Of a DNA stretch of 13,705 nucleotides, positions 6,769-13,705 are shown in pieces. The translations under genes and the position numbers were made by a program. This DNA comes from Verrucomicrobiales bacterium. Lineage in GTDB: Bacteria > Verrucomicrobiota > Verrucomicrobiia > Verrucomicrobiales > V1-33. A model generated the notes under the pieces. That model ran no database searches, was not told the origin of the DNA, and saw only the letters and a program-made list of their open reading frames with translations. Every line of letters starts with the position of its first letter. Position 1 is the stretch's first letter. Location: positions 1-13,705 of the forward strand of contig JALRGF010000187.1 of assembly GCA_023253495.1 (NCBI GenBank), in the 5' to 3' direction.

Positions 6769-8118
6769 TCAGAGCCGGTAGTAGCCGTCCGGGTTGTACA
6801 GGTAATAAAAATCCTTCGGAGCGAGCCGTGGCAGGCGCATGAATGGCTGGCCCTTGTCGTCGACTGACTCCGGCAGGGCCGGCTGACTGGAGATGGTCGA
6901 TTCCAGTTCCGTCTGCGGGCGCGGAAGGGGAATGGCCGGGGTCGCGGGCGGGGCAGGGCGGGCGGCGTCGGGATTTTTCACCAGGGCGGTTTCGCGGATT
7001 TCCTTGACCACGTGATCGACCCATTTGAGGGCGGCGGCCTCGTCGCCGAACTCCGACCAATCACCGCTGCTGGCCTTCTCGTACATCCGCTTGATGAAGT
7101 CTTCGGTGCCGAGGCCCATTTTCCGGGCGACGGGTTCGGCGAGACGGCGCCACCATTCCTCGATTTCCTTGAGGTTTTCGCGCTGGAGGGTGAGGTTGCC
7201 GAACGATCCGCTGCTGATCTGGTGGTGGAGGATGACGGCGTTGGGGTAGGCGAACGATTTGTCGGCGCAGGTGGCGATGCAGGCGGCCATGCTGGCAGCG
7301 AACGATTTGACGACCACGTAGACCGGCGCCTCGCTGGACTCCATGCTCTTGAGGATGTTGTAGCCGGCCATAACCGAGCCACCGGGCGAGTTGTCGATGA
7401 CGATGAAGATCGGCAGCGAGGCGTCCTTGTTGTTGAAATAGTTGATGCGGGAGGAGATCGAGTCGGCCGTTTCCGAGGAAATCGGGCCGTTCAGGGCGAT
7501 GCGCCGGTCACTGATGATGAGGGCGTCTCCCTGATGCGGATTTTCCAGGCGCTGGGCTTTGGTATTGGCGTAATTGTTGGCGGTCAGTTCGATTTCCTGC
7601 TTTTCCATGCCGGCCTGGAGTGCGGCGATCTGGGCGCGCGCTTCGGCCTCCTTCATCCGCTGTTCGGTCTGCTGGATTTCGGCCTTGGCCTTGGCTACCG
7701 AACTTTCGAGGACGAGTCGCTCGTTCTCCAGACGGAGATCGAGGAGCTGGGATTCCAGCTTCCGCCGTTGGTCGGCCAGCCGGGTTTCCTCTTCCTGCTT
7801 CTGTTCATCCAAGCGCAGTTTCTCCCGCTCCATCTCGGCGCGGCGGTCGGCCAGTTCCTTTTCGAGTTTGGCCCGCGCGATCAGGTTTTCCGCGGTCAGC
7901 CGGTCGCGCTCCAGGCTCAGCCGGGCAATCTCTTTGCGCTGCGCTTCGGCGACCTGCTCCTCCGGGGTGGGTGGGGTGGCCGGGACGGATGCCGGCGGCG
8001 GCGCGCTCGTATTCCCGGTGGCGGTCTCCGTGACCGGGGCGGGCTCCTCAGCCGACGCGGCCAGCCAGCCGGCCAGCGAGAGACCACCGACCACGACACA
8101 ACGGACAAATGGCTTCAT
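6769..8118 (-). CDS. Exported coiled-coil protein with ClpP-type serine protease domain
   Basis: A 449-residue protein. Residues 1-22 are a signal peptide (MKPFVRC, hydrophobic core, cleavage at ASA/EE). A Pro/Thr/Ala spacer (about 25-52) leads into a long charged coiled coil (about 52-180). Residues 198-375 form a ClpP/crotonase-fold protease domain with all landmarks: 'IDNSPGGSVMAGYNI' (241-255, oxyanion loop), the nucleophile Ser276 in 'FAASMAA', His299 in 'LHHQ', and Asp353 in 'GDW', 15 residues before 'VD', the same spacing as in Escherichia coli ClpP. The tail (about 385-449) is Pro-rich and ends in a Tyr-rich segment. It probably acts in the periplasm or at the envelope without a Clp ATPase. 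Start 8118 is chosen for the signal peptide; in-frame starts at 8154 (ATG) and 8181 (TTG) would add 12-21 residues. It follows the gene ending at 8186 on the same strand, probably as an operon. Confidence 0.88.
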   Translation of the reverse strand: MKPFVRCVVVGGLSLAGWLAASAEEPAPVTETATGNTSAPPPASVPATPPTPEEQVAEAQRKEIARLSLERDRLTAENLIARAKLEKELADRRAEMEREKLRLDEQKQEEETRLADQRRKLESQLLDLRLENERLVLESSVAKAKAEIQQTEQRMKEAEARAQIAALQAGMEKQEIELTANNYANTKAQRLENPHQGDALIISDRRIALNGPISSETADSISSRINYFNNKDASLPIFIVIDNSPGGSVMAGYNILKSMESSEAPVYVVVKSFAASMAACIATCADKSFAYPNAVILHHQISSGSFGNLTLQRENLKEIEEWWRRLAEPVARKMGLGTEDFIKRMYEKASSGDWSEFGDEAAALKWVDHVVKEIRETALVKNPDAARPAPPATPAIPLPRPQTELESTISSQPALPESVDDKGQPFMRLPRLAPKDFYYLYNPDGYYRL

Positions 8119-8185
8119 GACAAAAAGAGAAATGGGAACTATTTCAGCATCCATGATTACCACGCCGCCCTTCTGATTCAAACGC

Positions 8186-8947
8186 TTATTCCCCGCTCCC
8201 TTGCGGAGCGCCGGCCTTCCCGGGCCCGCCGCCGGCCGGAGGCGCGGGTGTCGCGGCGGTGGACAGGATGAGCGTGCCGTCGCCTGATTTCAGGGAGGCG
8301 ATGCGGCGGAGGGGGGCGGCGAAAACGGGGTCGTCGCGGAAATTGCGGATCAGCATTTCGTCGAGAAAACCGAAGTTTTTTCCCGGGATGATGCCGCGCT
8401 GATAGACCTCGAGGAAGCCGGCCGGCACCTTGCGGCCGGGGACGCGGACGTCGATGACGCTGACGAACAGACCGGCTTCCGGGTGAAGGCCGAAGCGACC
8501 GTCCATCTCGCCGTTGAGGTACCGGCGGTGACCGGGAAGCGCATTCATGGGAAAGCGGACATCGGCGGTGAACGTGGCGTCGGGCCCCAGCTGGCGCACG
8601 CGCACCAGGGATCGGACGTCGGCGAGGCGCGGGAATCCCGCGAGGATCATGTTCAGGTCCTCGCGCGTCAGCACCAGTTCCGCCGGCTTCCCGGCCGCTC
8701 CCGCATCGGCAAAAGCCACCAGCCGGCCGCGCAAGGCGTCCACCGCCCCGGCGGGCGGGGAGTCGACCGCCAGAGGCGACGGCTGGGTATCGGTGAACGC
8801 TTTCAGTTCATCGGCCTGCCGCAGAAACGTGTATACCCCCCAGATGCCGGCGCCGACCAGCAGAGCGGCTCCCAGCAGGAAAATGTAGCAACCCGGCAGA
8901 GCCGAGACGCCGCGTCCCGGCGGAGGATGAGGTGTCGATGAGGCCAT
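8186..8947 (-). CDS. Membrane-anchored hypothetical protein
   Basis: A 253-residue protein. A Pro-rich cytoplasmic N-terminus (1-18) is followed by one transmembrane segment (about 21-42, 'CYIFLLGAALLVGAGIWGVY') and an extracytoplasmic domain. That domain contains 'LTREDLNMILAGFP' (about 91-104), then beta-rich text with 'MNALPGHRRYLNG' (about 133-145) and 'DVRVPGRKVPAGFLEVYQRG' (about 163-182). Anchored proteins with an 'LTxxDLNxL ... RYLNG' core recur in verrucomicrobial genomes with no assigned function; this comparison is from memory. The C-terminus is Ala/Pro/Gly-rich and unstructured. Start choice is uncertain: ATG 8947 has GAGTGG 4 nt upstream, ATG 8959 is in frame, and much longer frames reach 9196 without protein-like sequence. 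It is probably co-transcribed with the downstream ClpP-like gene, 67 nt away. Confidence 0.72.
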   Translation of the reverse strand: MASSTPHPPPGRGVSALPGCYIFLLGAALLVGAGIWGVYTFLRQADELKAFTDTQPSPLAVDSPPAGAVDALRGRLVAFADAGAAGKPAELVLTREDLNMILAGFPRLADVRSLVRVRQLGPDATFTADVRFPMNALPGHRRYLNGEMDGRFGLHPEAGLFVSVIDVRVPGRKVPAGFLEVYQRGIIPGKNFGFLDEMLIRNFRDDPVFAAPLRRIASLKSGDGTLILSTAATPAPPAGGGPGKAGAPQGSGE

Positions 8948-9312
8948 GCGGCCACTCATACCCGTGATGGCGGCGATTGCGACCGTGGATGCGCCTGCCC
9001 GGACACCGGCGGCACAAGATTTTTCGTGCCCGGGTGCCATCGCCCGCCCCTGCCATCGTGCCGACCCGGGCTTTGCGTTCCCCGGCATTGTTCTAAGACG
9101 ACCGGAGCCCCGCGCGTTCCGGGAAAATTCCGTACCGACCCAGTTTCCGGGTGGACTGCGGGAGGCAACATCGCCTATGGATGCGACTTTGTACATCAGG
9201 CGCGTCGTCGTCGCCGGAGATCCGTTCCTCGTCGGCGATGCAATTTTCGTTGCCGGCGTCTGATTTGTGTCTACCGAAGATCACCCCGTTCGTCACTTTT
9301 TCCCCGAACCCC
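8948..9312. other. Divergent intergenic region
   Basis: About 365 bases separate the minus-strand pair from the plus-strand TPR operon, so promoters for both should lie here. Open frames run through it on both strands, but they are low-quality N-terminal extensions of the flanking genes. I found no convincing -35/-10 pair, operator palindrome or riboswitch-like fold. Confidence 0.5.
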
Positions 9313-12300
9313 TTGAAAAAAACGGCATCGCTCCTGATTCTTGCGTTGGTTGCCTTCGAGCTGGTCGCGGCGCCGTCCGCCCATGCCCAGGGCGGCGGAC
9401 TGGGGGGCCTTTTCAACACCGCCCAGCGCGCCCTGCAGAATGGCGACTACGCCAAAGCCATCGGCGGGTTCCAGAATTACCTGGACGCCGCCAAAGACTC
9501 CAAAGAACCAGCCATCCTGAACACCCTGGACGGCGTGTACTACGGCCTCGGCGCCGCCTATTTCAATTCCAAGCAGTACAAGGAAGCCGCCGAAAAAATG
9601 AGCGAACTGCTCAAGCGGTTCCCGAACTCCCGCCTTGTTCCCGAAGTCCAGTTCTTTCTCGCCCAGGCCCTGTATTTCAATGGCGACCACGCCAAGGCCC
9701 TCGAAGGATTCAAGCTGGCCGAAAAAACCCCGCGCTTCCGCGAAGACAGCTTGCTCCTGCAGGCCGAGGCCCTGCGCAAAACCGGCAAGGCCAGCGAGGC
9801 CGCCGAACCGCTCGGCCGTCTTGTCGAAGGCGGCATCCGCTCCGGCAATTCCGCCCGCGGCGCCCTGCAGCTCGCCGTGCTCGCCGCCGAACAGCAGGAT
9901 GCCCCGAAATCCGTCGACCTGATGACCCAGCTGTCCGGCCAGCTGCGGTTTCTCCCCAACGTCGCCAGCTTCAACGAGGCGGTCATCATCATCGGCGACT
10001 CCCTGCTCAACAACAAAAAACAGGAGGAGGCGCTCGCCATCTACCGCCTGCTCCAGAACAAGGACTCCGTGCTGGCGCTGCAGGACCGCCAGATCGACCA
10101 GCTGGCCCGCCTCGTCGCCTCCCGCCGCCGGCAGGCCCAGACCGCTCCCGACCGCGCTGGCGAGGCGCTCAGCGACGCCACCCGCTTTGAAGTCCTGCTC
10201 TCGGAAATCCGCAAGAGCCGCGAAGACTTTGACAAGGCTCCGGACACCCTGCCGGCGGTGCTGTTGCGCCTCGGCAAGGCGTATTACGACAACGGCCAGA
10301 AGTGGGAATCAATCGCCGCGTACGACGAGCTGCTGCTGCGCTATCCGCAGGGGCCCGACAGCGAAAACGCCCTGTACGCGCTCATGGTCACCTTTGCCGA
10401 GGTCGGTCAATTCAAGAAATCCCAGGAAATGGGCGACCGTTTCCTCGCGGATTTCCCCCAGAGCGAGCGCCTGGAGGAAATCCGGTACCTGAAAGGGGTC
10501 ACCGCTCTGGAGGGAGAGGACCCGGAAAAGGCGGTCACGCTGCTCACCGAGCTGCTCAAGGCCAATCCCGAGACCAAGTACAAGGAGGAGGTGGCCTACC
10601 TGATTGCCAATGCCCGCTTTGACATGGGATTTTACCCGGAGGCGCGGGCCGACTACGAGGCATTCCTCAAAGCGTTTCCGGAGAGCCCTCTGGCGGCCGA
10701 GGTCGGCTACCGCATGCCGCTCTGCCTTGTCTTCGACGGCAAATACAAGGAGGCCGTCGGGGAGTTCGACGCGTTCATCGCCAAGAACCCGGAAAGCCCG
10801 TTCCTCACCGACGCGCTTTACCGTCTGATGGTCTGCTATTTTGCCGCCGCGGTGAATGACAAATCGGGCAAAGTCTACAACCAGATCATCGATCAGACCC
10901 GGCAGTTTGAGACCCGCTATCCCGACGCGGCGCAGCTCGGTGACGTGCTCGCCCTGCGCGGAGACGCCTTTGCCGGGCTGAGCGAGCTGCCCGGCCAGAA
11001 GAACCACGACAACGAAGCCGCCGAAGCCTACCTCACCGCCTTCAAGGCGGCCCGCAACGAGGAGTCACAGAACTACAGCCTGTTCGAGGCCATCAAACTC
11101 TGGCAGAAAAACAGCGAATGGGACAAGGTGAATACCACCCTGAACGAATTCGTCCGCATCCAGCCGGATCATCCGAGCGCCGCCACTGCCAAATACTGGA
11201 TCGGCCGCTCCCTTTCCCGCCAGCGCAAGGATGAGGAAGCCAAGCAGTTCTACGCCACCGAAATCAAGGCGTACATGAGCCAGCCCCGCAAGGACGGCGT
11301 GGAAATGATGATCAATGAGCTGGTGCGCCTGCTCGCCAAGCGGAAACGCTCCGCCCCCTTGGTCGCCGCTGCCGCCGCCGCCGACCCCGCCACCGCGGCG
11401 GCCTCCGGTTCTCCCGCCGCCGACTCCGCGGTCCCGACCGCCCCCAACGAGCCTGCCGCTGCTGCCGCCGCGCCCGCGCCCGCGCCCGCCCTTTCCCCGG
11501 AGGAGGAATTGGAAGCCCTCATTGGCGGTGAGGAAGTGAGCGGCAACCGTACTGCCACCGCCCGCCTGTTCCTGGCCAAAGCCCTGCTCGCCCAGGCCCG
11601 GAACGACCCCAAACTGCGCGACACGTACTATGATCAGCTCGGCAGCTTCGAGCCGGCGGCGCTCAGCGCCTACCTGCTCGGACAGCTGGCCGAGCACTGC
11701 CTCGCCAAGGCCGATGCCGCGCGCATCACTGGGGACGACGTCAAACGCACCGAAGAAATCGACCGCGCCGACGCTCTCTCCAAGGAATTGCTGTCCAGCT
11801 TCCCGAAGAGCGAGTTCATTGAGCTTGGCTACGTGGCTCAGGGCGAAGTCGCCTATGTCCGCAACAACCCGCAGGCAGCTTATCAATGGTTCAAGGAAGC
11901 CATTGATGTGGCCGGGGCCACCGCCCGGATGCGCGAAGCCGTCTTCGGCCAGGCCAAAACCCTGCTCGCCCTCAATAAGTTCGGCGAGGCCAAAACCCTC
12001 TTCGAGCAGGTCGCCTCCACCCGGGAATGGCGCGGCGAACTCACTCCGGAATCGATCTTCAACCTCGGCGAAATCGAGTTCCGCCAAGGCCGCTTCCGTG
12101 AGGCCATCGCCAATTACCAGCGCGTCTTCGCCGGGTACGCCCGCTACGCCGACGTCTGCGGCCGCGCCTACCTCCAGGCGGCCACCGCCTTCGACCAGCT
12201 CGGCCTGCGCAAGGAGGCCGTCGGCCACCTGCAGGAACTGCTGCGCAACGAAAAAATCCCGCAACGCCACCGCGACGCCGCTCGCGAGAAGCTCAAATCC

Positions 12301-12315
12301 TGGGGAGCCGACTGA
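9313..12315 (+). CDS. Large exported tetratricopeptide-repeat protein
   Basis: A 1000-residue protein built almost wholly of TPR-like helical hairpins. A signal peptide occupies residues 1-26 (KK, hydrophobic LLILALVAF, cleavage SAHA/Q). TPR blocks follow at about 30-150, 317-655 and 780-1000, with motifs such as 'NGDYAKAIGGFQNYL', 'YDNGQKWESIAAYDELLLRYP', 'EARADYEAFLKAFPESP' and 'RQGRFREAIANYQRVF'. A low-complexity Ala/Pro linker (about 679-730) splits the array in two. It likely acts in the periplasm as a scaffold. TTG 9313 is chosen because the signal peptide begins exactly there; ATG 9238 would put 25 unusual residues in front, and 9151 still more. No Shine-Dalgarno is visible for any of them. 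It heads an operon: the next start is 2 nt after its stop, and an ExbB-type gene follows, so an energised envelope complex is plausible. BamD/YbgF-like functions cannot be assigned. Confidence 0.85.
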   Translation: MKKTASLLILALVAFELVAAPSAHAQGGGLGGLFNTAQRALQNGDYAKAIGGFQNYLDAAKDSKEPAILNTLDGVYYGLGAAYFNSKQYKEAAEKMSELLKRFPNSRLVPEVQFFLAQALYFNGDHAKALEGFKLAEKTPRFREDSLLLQAEALRKTGKASEAAEPLGRLVEGGIRSGNSARGALQLAVLAAEQQDAPKSVDLMTQLSGQLRFLPNVASFNEAVIIIGDSLLNNKKQEEALAIYRLLQNKDSVLALQDRQIDQLARLVASRRRQAQTAPDRAGEALSDATRFEVLLSEIRKSREDFDKAPDTLPAVLLRLGKAYYDNGQKWESIAAYDELLLRYPQGPDSENALYALMVTFAEVGQFKKSQEMGDRFLADFPQSERLEEIRYLKGVTALEGEDPEKAVTLLTELLKANPETKYKEEVAYLIANARFDMGFYPEARADYEAFLKAFPESPLAAEVGYRMPLCLVFDGKYKEAVGEFDAFIAKNPESPFLTDALYRLMVCYFAAAVNDKSGKVYNQIIDQTRQFETRYPDAAQLGDVLALRGDAFAGLSELPGQKNHDNEAAEAYLTAFKAARNEESQNYSLFEAIKLWQKNSEWDKVNTTLNEFVRIQPDHPSAATAKYWIGRSLSRQRKDEEAKQFYATEIKAYMSQPRKDGVEMMINELVRLLAKRKRSAPLVAAAAAADPATAAASGSPAADSAVPTAPNEPAAAAAAPAPAPALSPEEELEALIGGEEVSGNRTATARLFLAKALLAQARNDPKLRDTYYDQLGSFEPAALSAYLLGQLAEHCLAKADAARITGDDVKRTEEIDRADALSKELLSSFPKSEFIELGYVAQGEVAYVRNNPQAAYQWFKEAIDVAGATARMREAVFGQAKTLLALNKFGEAKTLFEQVASTREWRGELTPESIFNLGEIEFRQGRFREAIANYQRVFAGYARYADVCGRAYLQAATAFDQLGLRKEAVGHLQELLRNEKIPQRHRDAAREKLKSWGAD

Positions 12316-12317
12316 GC

Positions 12318-13196
12318 ATGATGCCTCGCCCGTCCATCGCCCTGACCGCCGGCCTTTCGCTGGCCCTCGCCCTGGCCGGCGCCGCCCGCGCCCAGATCAC
12401 TGTGACCTTGCGCGACGGCTCCAGCGTGCGCGCCACCGCCCTGTCGCTGCAGGGAGCGACACGCCTGTCGCTCACCCCGGAAGGCGGCGGGGCCGCGCGG
12501 GTCGTCGAAGCGGCCACGGTCGAGCGGGTCGACATGCCCCAGCCCGCGATCCTCACCGAGGCGTACGCGGCCCTCGCCGCGGGGGAAAACATCAAGACGC
12601 TGCAGACGATGGGCAAGATGCGGGTCGAACTTGATCCGCTCAAAAAAATCCCGGGCGGCCGCGAGTGGTGGCTGGAAGGAGAATTCCTCCGGGCGCATAT
12701 CCTGCTTTCCCAGCGCCGCACCAAGGAGCTTGAGGAAGCGATGAAGGCGATTGCCGCCGACACCACGGATCCGGTCTCCCAGCGGCGCGCCCAGGTATTC
12801 CTGGCTCACCTCACCGGACTGGCCGGCGACCCGCGCCAGGCGCTGGAAGCCCTGCGCGCGCTCATTCTGAACGCCCGCGACCCGGAAACCCTGGCGGACG
12901 CCTGGCTCTTCACCGGCCAGCACCGCTCCGCGGTCAACGAGCCGGCGGAAGCCCTCATCGCTTTTCTGCGCGTACCGGTATTTTATCCAGCCCTGCCCGT
13001 GCCCATGGCGTACGCCCGGCTGGGCGCCGCCCGCTGCCACGTTGCCCTGGAGGACCTGCCCGCAGCCCGCCGCGTGCTCGGCACCCTCATCAAGGAACAG
13101 GGCACCAGCCCGGCTGGCCAGGAGGCCAGGAAACTTCTGTCCGAGGTCGAAAAAACCCTCGGCATCACTTCAACCGCCACTGACGCATCCCAATGA
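12318..13196 (+). CDS. Exported TPR-like protein, second gene of the ExbB operon
   Basis: A 292-residue exported protein. Signal peptide 1-25 (cleavage ARA/Q). Residues 26-75 form a small beta domain beginning 'ITVTLRDGSSVRATALSLQG', like the short 'xVxLxDGsxxxG' barrels found at the N-termini of exported proteins in this phylum. The remainder (about 80-280) is helical and TPR-like, with hairpins such as 'GDPRQALEALRALILNARDPETLADAWLFTGQ' and 'ALEDLPAARRVLGTLIKEQGTSPAGQEARKLL'. It probably works with the preceding large TPR protein in the periplasm. ATG 12318 has GGGGAG at 12302-12307, an acceptable Shine-Dalgarno; an ATG directly after it at 12321 is the alternative. The stop overlaps the start of the ExbB-type gene by 4 nt (ATGA), so translation is likely coupled. 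The exact function is unknown. Confidence 0.82.
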   Translation: MMPRPSIALTAGLSLALALAGAARAQITVTLRDGSSVRATALSLQGATRLSLTPEGGGAARVVEAATVERVDMPQPAILTEAYAALAAGENIKTLQTMGKMRVELDPLKKIPGGREWWLEGEFLRAHILLSQRRTKELEEAMKAIAADTTDPVSQRRAQVFLAHLTGLAGDPRQALEALRALILNARDPETLADAWLFTGQHRSAVNEPAEALIAFLRVPVFYPALPVPMAYARLGAARCHVALEDLPAARRVLGTLIKEQGTSPAGQEARKLLSEVEKTLGITSTATDASQ

Positions 13197-13705
13197 CCCC
13201 GACGAGCCCGCTGCACACCATCACCAAACGCCTCGCCCTGATCGCGGCCGGAACGTTCGTTCTGGTCGTTTTCGCCGCGCCGGCGCTCGCTCAGGCCGCA
13301 TCCCCGGCAGCCGACGCCCCCGTCGTCCGCAAAACGCTGATGGACCATTTTCACGAGGGCGGCTGGGTCATGTACCCGATCCTGCTGTGTTCGATCGGCA
13401 CCGCCTACCTGTGCTGGGAAGGCGCCAACCGCACATCGATCAAAAAGATGGCGCCGGCCGTGCACGAGGAACAGGTCAAGAGCCTTTTCCGGGCCGGCGA
13501 CTACATCGGCGCCTATGACTACTGCAAAAACAACCCGTCTCCGCTCACCAACACGTTGCGCGTCGGTCTGAGCATGCTCGGTGAAGGCAAGGCGCTGACC
13601 GAAGAAGCCATGTTCCAGCAGCTGGGCAAGGAGCAGTCGGGCATTTCCACCTTCCTGAGTTATCTTTCGGTCATCGGCGTGACCACCCCGATGATCGGTC
13701 TGGTC
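13193..13705 (+). CDS. MotA/TolQ/ExbB-type proton channel protein (5' part)
   Basis: The first 171 codons of a gene that runs off the window with no stop. Residues 1-34 look like a signal peptide or first membrane helix (TKRLALIAAGTFVLVVFAAPALAQ). The first TolQ/ExbB helix follows at about 55-75 (GGWVMYPILLCSIGTAYLCWEG), then a cytoplasmic region with 'SLFRAGDYIGAYDYCKNNPSPLTNTLRVGL' (about 95-124). The second conserved helix begins at about 150 (STFLSYLSVIGVTTPMIGLV), matching the 'LxxIAxxAPLLGLxGTVxGM' signature just as the sequence ends. These proteins form the pentameric motor that, with ExbD/TolR, uses the proton gradient to drive TonB/TolA-type energy transfer. The N-terminal signal-like extension is common in ExbB homologues outside Proteobacteria. 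It is translationally coupled to the upstream TPR gene by a 4-nt overlap. Confidence 0.9.
   Translation, partial: MTPTSPLHTITKRLALIAAGTFVLVVFAAPALAQAASPAADAPVVRKTLMDHFHEGGWVMYPILLCSIGTAYLCWEGANRTSIKKMAPAVHEEQVKSLFRAGDYIGAYDYCKNNPSPLTNTLRVGLSMLGEGKALTEEAMFQQLGKEQSGISTFLSYLSVIGVTTPMIGLV

Noticed and set aside
7012..8271. A 419-codon plus-strand frame opposite the ClpP-like gene
   Set aside because: Antisense shadow of a GC-rich coiled-coil gene; the minus-strand protein has a signal peptide and a complete catalytic triad.
9151..9312. N-terminal extension of the large TPR protein to 9151 or 9238
   Set aside because: The added residues lack protein-like character and would bury the signal peptide behind 25-54 residues; the KK-hydrophobic signal starts exactly at TTG 9313. 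The ATG at 9238 is kept as an alternative.
11065..12270. A 401-codon minus-strand frame opposite the large TPR gene
   Set aside because: Gly/Arg-rich antisense text of the Ala/Pro linker and TPR repeats; no protein-like features.

Overview
The window looks like chromosomal DNA from a GC-rich member of the Verrucomicrobiota, probably Opitutae-like. This is inferred from protein style, not from a marker gene search. The clues are a ribosomal protein S1 with PVC-like wording, a secreted protein ending in the 'VESSxDxxxW' module common in verrucomicrobial exported proteins, a secretin-like protein of the kind seen in verrucomicrobial genomes, and a TPR / TPR / ExbB operon. Shine-Dalgarno sequences are mostly weak or absent.

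Layout. Positions 1-125 hold a cluster of GGGACAGGTA-type repeats. rpsA (443-2149, +) follows and ends in a textbook intrinsic terminator (2203-2232). Next come a small lipoprotein-like gene (2467-2880, +), a remnant of a small exported protein broken by a frameshift (2922-3098, +) and a 575-codon secreted beta-propeller-like protein (3156-4883, +). From 5006 to 6064 (+) lies a secretin-like gene interrupted by one in-frame TGA at 5291-5293. It is bracketed by two imperfect ~66-bp direct repeats (4909-4974 and 6146-6212) and followed by a 200-bp cluster of TACCTGTCC repeats, the reverse complement of the motif at the window start. A DUF4404-like gene (6482-6751, +) then converges on a minus-strand pair: an exported coiled-coil protein with a ClpP-type protease domain (8118-6769) and a membrane-anchored protein (8947-8186). 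Diverging from that pair is a plus-strand operon: a 1000-codon exported TPR protein (9313-12315), a second exported helical-repeat protein (12318-13196), and the start of a TolQ/ExbB/MotA-type proton-channel subunit (13193 to the window end). The last three are packed with a 2-nt gap and a 4-nt overlap.

How the parts fit. rpsA is housekeeping. The right-hand operon probably builds an energised envelope complex, with an ExbB-type motor subunit and periplasmic TPR partners; ExbD- and TonB-like genes would be expected just past the window. The minus-strand pair is also envelope-directed. The stretch from about 2.2 to 6.5 kb is accessory: small exported proteins, decaying genes and dispersed repeats.

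I found no clear new defence, CRISPR, RNA or integrase system. The features most worth a second look are the repeat family, the repeat-bounded secretin-like gene with its internal UGA, and the exported ClpP-like protease.
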